From Mycobacterium pinniadriaticum (GTDB taxonomy: Bacteria; Actinomycetota; Actinomycetes; Mycobacteriales; Mycobacteriaceae): a stretch of 45,742 nucleotides of DNA. The translations under genes and the position numbers were made by a program. Positions within the stretch are counted from its first letter, which is position 1; each line of letters opens with the position of its first letter. Below the pieces are notes generated by a model that searched no databases, was not told the DNA's origin, and saw nothing but the letters and a program-made list of their open reading frames with translations. Shown in pieces: positions 44,645-45,742 of the stretch. Location of the stretch: the NCBI RefSeq assembly GCF_026242045.1, contig NZ_JAPJDO010000043.1, forward strand, positions 1-45,742, written 5' to 3'.

Positions 44645-45316
44645 TCACAGGGTGGCCAGGGCGTCCACGATCTGGTCCGACGTACATGTCCACCCGACGA
44701 TGCCGCCCTGGGCGACCACCGCCTTCAGCGTCATGTCCTTGAATTCGGGGAAGTAGCTGTCGGTGCCGTCCTCGACGAGAACACAGTCGAAGCCGCGGTC
44801 ATTGGCGCAACGCATGGTGGTCTGCACGCAGACCTCGGTGGTGACCCCGGTGATGAAGAGATGGGTGATCAGCCGGGTCGTCAGGTATTCGTAGAAGATG
44901 GTCCGATAGAAGGCGTCCTTGCCGGGCTTCGAGATGACCAGTTCGTGTTCGGCGGGCGCGTTCTGCGGGATGAAGTCCGATCCCTCCTCGCCGTCGATCA
45001 GGATCCGGCCCATCGGGCCCGGGTCGCCGATCTTGATGGCTGGGTTGCCGCGATTGCGCTTGGCGGTGGGAACGTCCGACAGGTCCGGCTTGTGACATTC
45101 CTTCGTGTGGATTATCGGCAGACCGGCCTTGCGGAAGGCCGCCTGCAGTTTGGCGATGACCGGGATGCACGGGGCGATGTTGTCGAGGTTGTTGCCCAGT
45201 GAGTCGGCGAATCCGCCGGGCAGGCAGAAATCGCGCTGCATGTCGATGCACACCAGTGCCACGTGGTCGATACCGAATTCGAACGGATATGGCTTCGCGT
45301 CGTTAATAGTTGGCAT
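44645..45316 (-). CDS. Isochorismatase-family cysteine hydrolase, biuret-hydrolase-like
   Basis: A 223-residue hydrolase with the catalytic triad Asp-Lys-Cys at D25 (ALVCIDMQRDF), K133 (ISKPGKDAF) and C163 (GVTTEVCVQTTMR), plus the conserved IIHTKECHKPDLSD and GDPGPMGRILIDGEEG. The sequence recalls biuret hydrolase, which turns biuret into allophanate and ammonia, more than isochorismatase, but related amidases for ureido compounds are possible. The ATG at 45316 has AGGA six nt upstream. Next to a urea transporter, the role is probably scavenging of nitrogen from a urea derivative. No allophanate hydrolase is in the window. Confidence 0.88.
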   Translation of the reverse strand: MPTINDAKPYPFEFGIDHVALVCIDMQRDFCLPGGFADSLGNNLDNIAPCIPVIAKLQAAFRKAGLPIIHTKECHKPDLSDVPTAKRNRGNPAIKIGDPGPMGRILIDGEEGSDFIPQNAPAEHELVISKPGKDAFYRTIFYEYLTTRLITHLFITGVTTEVCVQTTMRCANDRGFDCVLVEDGTDSYFPEFKDMTLKAVVAQGGIVGWTCTSDQIVDALATL

Positions 45317-45460
45317 GTCAATCCTGCTTTCTCGGGATAAACGCCGGTCAGTCACGTCAATCTGCTGATCAATCGTGCCCCACTTCCCAGGCGGCGTCCA
45401 GAGATTCGTTGCCGAACGGCATGCGAATTCTGGTTCGCTCAGACTCTGATTCCCGAAGTT

Positions 45461-45473
45461 GTTGTATATCAAC
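45461..45473. promoter_or_regulatory. Possible operator, GTTG-N5-CAAC
   Basis: GTTGTATATCAAC has 4-bp inverted arms around an AT-rich centre, about 145 nt upstream of the hydrolase start. It resembles the half-sites of the second element at 45493-45506 and may bind the same regulator (GntR type is a guess). Confidence 0.3.
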
Positions 45474-45492
45474 ATATTTCCGTTGTTTGTCG

Positions 45493-45506
45493 TTGTTGAC
45501 CAACAA
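45493..45506. promoter_or_regulatory. Possible operator, TTGTTG-AC-CAACAA
   Basis: Perfect 6-bp inverted arms separated by 2 bp. The size fits a dimeric regulator such as a GntR-family protein. Its distance from the hydrolase gene (about 180 nt) leaves room for it to serve a gene on the other side that the insertion may have displaced. Confidence 0.4.
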
Positions 45507-45631
45507 GCGATCCGGGGGTTTGTCAGACGGTTTTACTCCGCGGAAGGGAGGTTATTTTGTTAGAGCAATTATTTACTTCAGGACATTGTTGAGATTGACC
45601 GGTTTATTTCGCCTCGGACCCGAGCAAATGC

Positions 45632-45742
45632 GGCTCTTCGCAGATGAGGGTGTAGCGGTGGTCGGCGCGTCGTTGCCGGGATAGGGGTCGAGGTCTTCCG
45701 AGGATGGAGGTTCCTACGCCAGCCATCCGAAAGACCTCGACG
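45632..45742. mobile_element. Probable end of an ISL3-family insertion sequence
   Basis: The sequence starting GGCTCTTCGCAGATGAGGG matches what I recall of ISL3-family terminal repeats, which begin GGCTCTTC. Base composition changes from AT-rich to GC-rich at this point. The 8 bp before it (GCAAATGC) would be the target duplication. The transposase must lie past the right edge, so this cannot be confirmed here. Confidence 0.5.
45687..45741. repeat. Inverted repeat at the right edge
   Basis: Perfect 11-bp arms (GTCGAGGTCTT at 45687-45697, AAGACCTCGAC at 45731-45741) with inner arms GGATGG (45702-45707) and CCATCC (45723-45728), around a 15-nt loop. It lies inside the proposed insertion-sequence leader and would form a strong hairpin, possibly blocking read-through transcription into the transposase. 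Confidence 0.75.

Larger units (their letters stand above)
45317..45631. other. AT-rich regulatory region upstream of the hydrolase operon
   Basis: This gap is much richer in A and T than the rest of the window from about 45465 to 45612. It contains two palindrome-like sites, listed separately, and probably the promoter of the hydrolase-transporter operon. No gene is supported here: the plus-strand open frame crossing it has atypical composition and runs into the insertion-sequence end. Confidence 0.5.

Noticed and set aside
45310..45684. Plus-strand open frame of 124 codons at the right edge
   Set aside because: It begins antisense to the hydrolase start, crosses the AT-rich regulatory region and ends inside the proposed insertion-sequence end; composition is not protein-like.

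Overview
The window is high-GC actinobacterial DNA, almost certainly from a fast-growing Mycobacterium (Mycolicibacterium type). Its backbone follows the gene order I recall for Mycobacterium tuberculosis Rv0414c to Rv0439c: thiE, thiO-thiS-thiG, lpqL, an Rv0421c-like hydrolase, thiD, thiC, xthA, an Rv0428c-like acetyltransferase, def, Rv0430, virR, sodC, Rv0433, Rv0434, Rv0435c, pssA, psd, moeA2 and Rv0439c. Orthology and Rv numbers come from memory of those proteins, not from a search.

Layout. 1-3635: thiamine thiazole genes. thiE diverges from a TPP-riboswitch-led thiO-thiS-thiG operon that ends in a coupled SGNH hydrolase. 3626-6853: a two-gene membrane unit (TIGR03943 protein plus a frameshifted COG0701 permease) divergent from the lipoprotein peptidase gene lpqL. 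6928-13063: an accessory block with an NCS2 permease, a SulP transporter, an APC permease, a small membrane protein and a Baeyer-Villiger-type monooxygenase with a palindromic operator. 13139-16302: a second TPP-riboswitch operon, thiC-thiD-hydrolase. 16543-20169: a DHA2 drug exporter, two small unknown genes and a quinone-type oxidoreductase. 20170-26265: the conserved xthA to Rv0434 core. 26343-36508: a roughly 10-kb block absent from the M. tuberculosis order I recall, with a CtpF-like P-type ATPase and a complete mnhA(B)CDEFG cation/proton antiporter operon. 36505-42431: the conserved AAA ATPase-pssA-psd-moeA-SDR run. 42490-45742: a HAD phosphatase, a urea-transporter/cupin fusion, a biuret-hydrolase-like cysteine hydrolase, an AT-rich regulatory stretch, and what looks like one end of an ISL3-type insertion sequence at the right edge.

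How the genes work together. Both halves of thiamine synthesis are present (ThiO/S/G for thiazole, ThiC/D for pyrimidine, ThiE for joining), with a TPP riboswitch on each long operon. pssA and psd make phosphatidylethanolamine. The Mnh complex and the P-type ATPase suggest a cation/pH homeostasis unit. The urea transporter and cysteine hydrolase suggest scavenging of a urea-like nitrogen compound. Many start codons lie 6-8 nt after a TANNNT -10 element, as in mycobacterial leaderless transcription, and this was used to pick starts.

The observations most worth a second look are a SodC homologue that has lost every metal-ligand histidine while keeping its lipobox and disulfide cysteines, the urea-transporter/cupin fusion beside the hydrolase, a pair of related palindromic repeats at convergent gene ends, and the frameshifted permease. 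No tRNA, rRNA or CRISPR array was seen.
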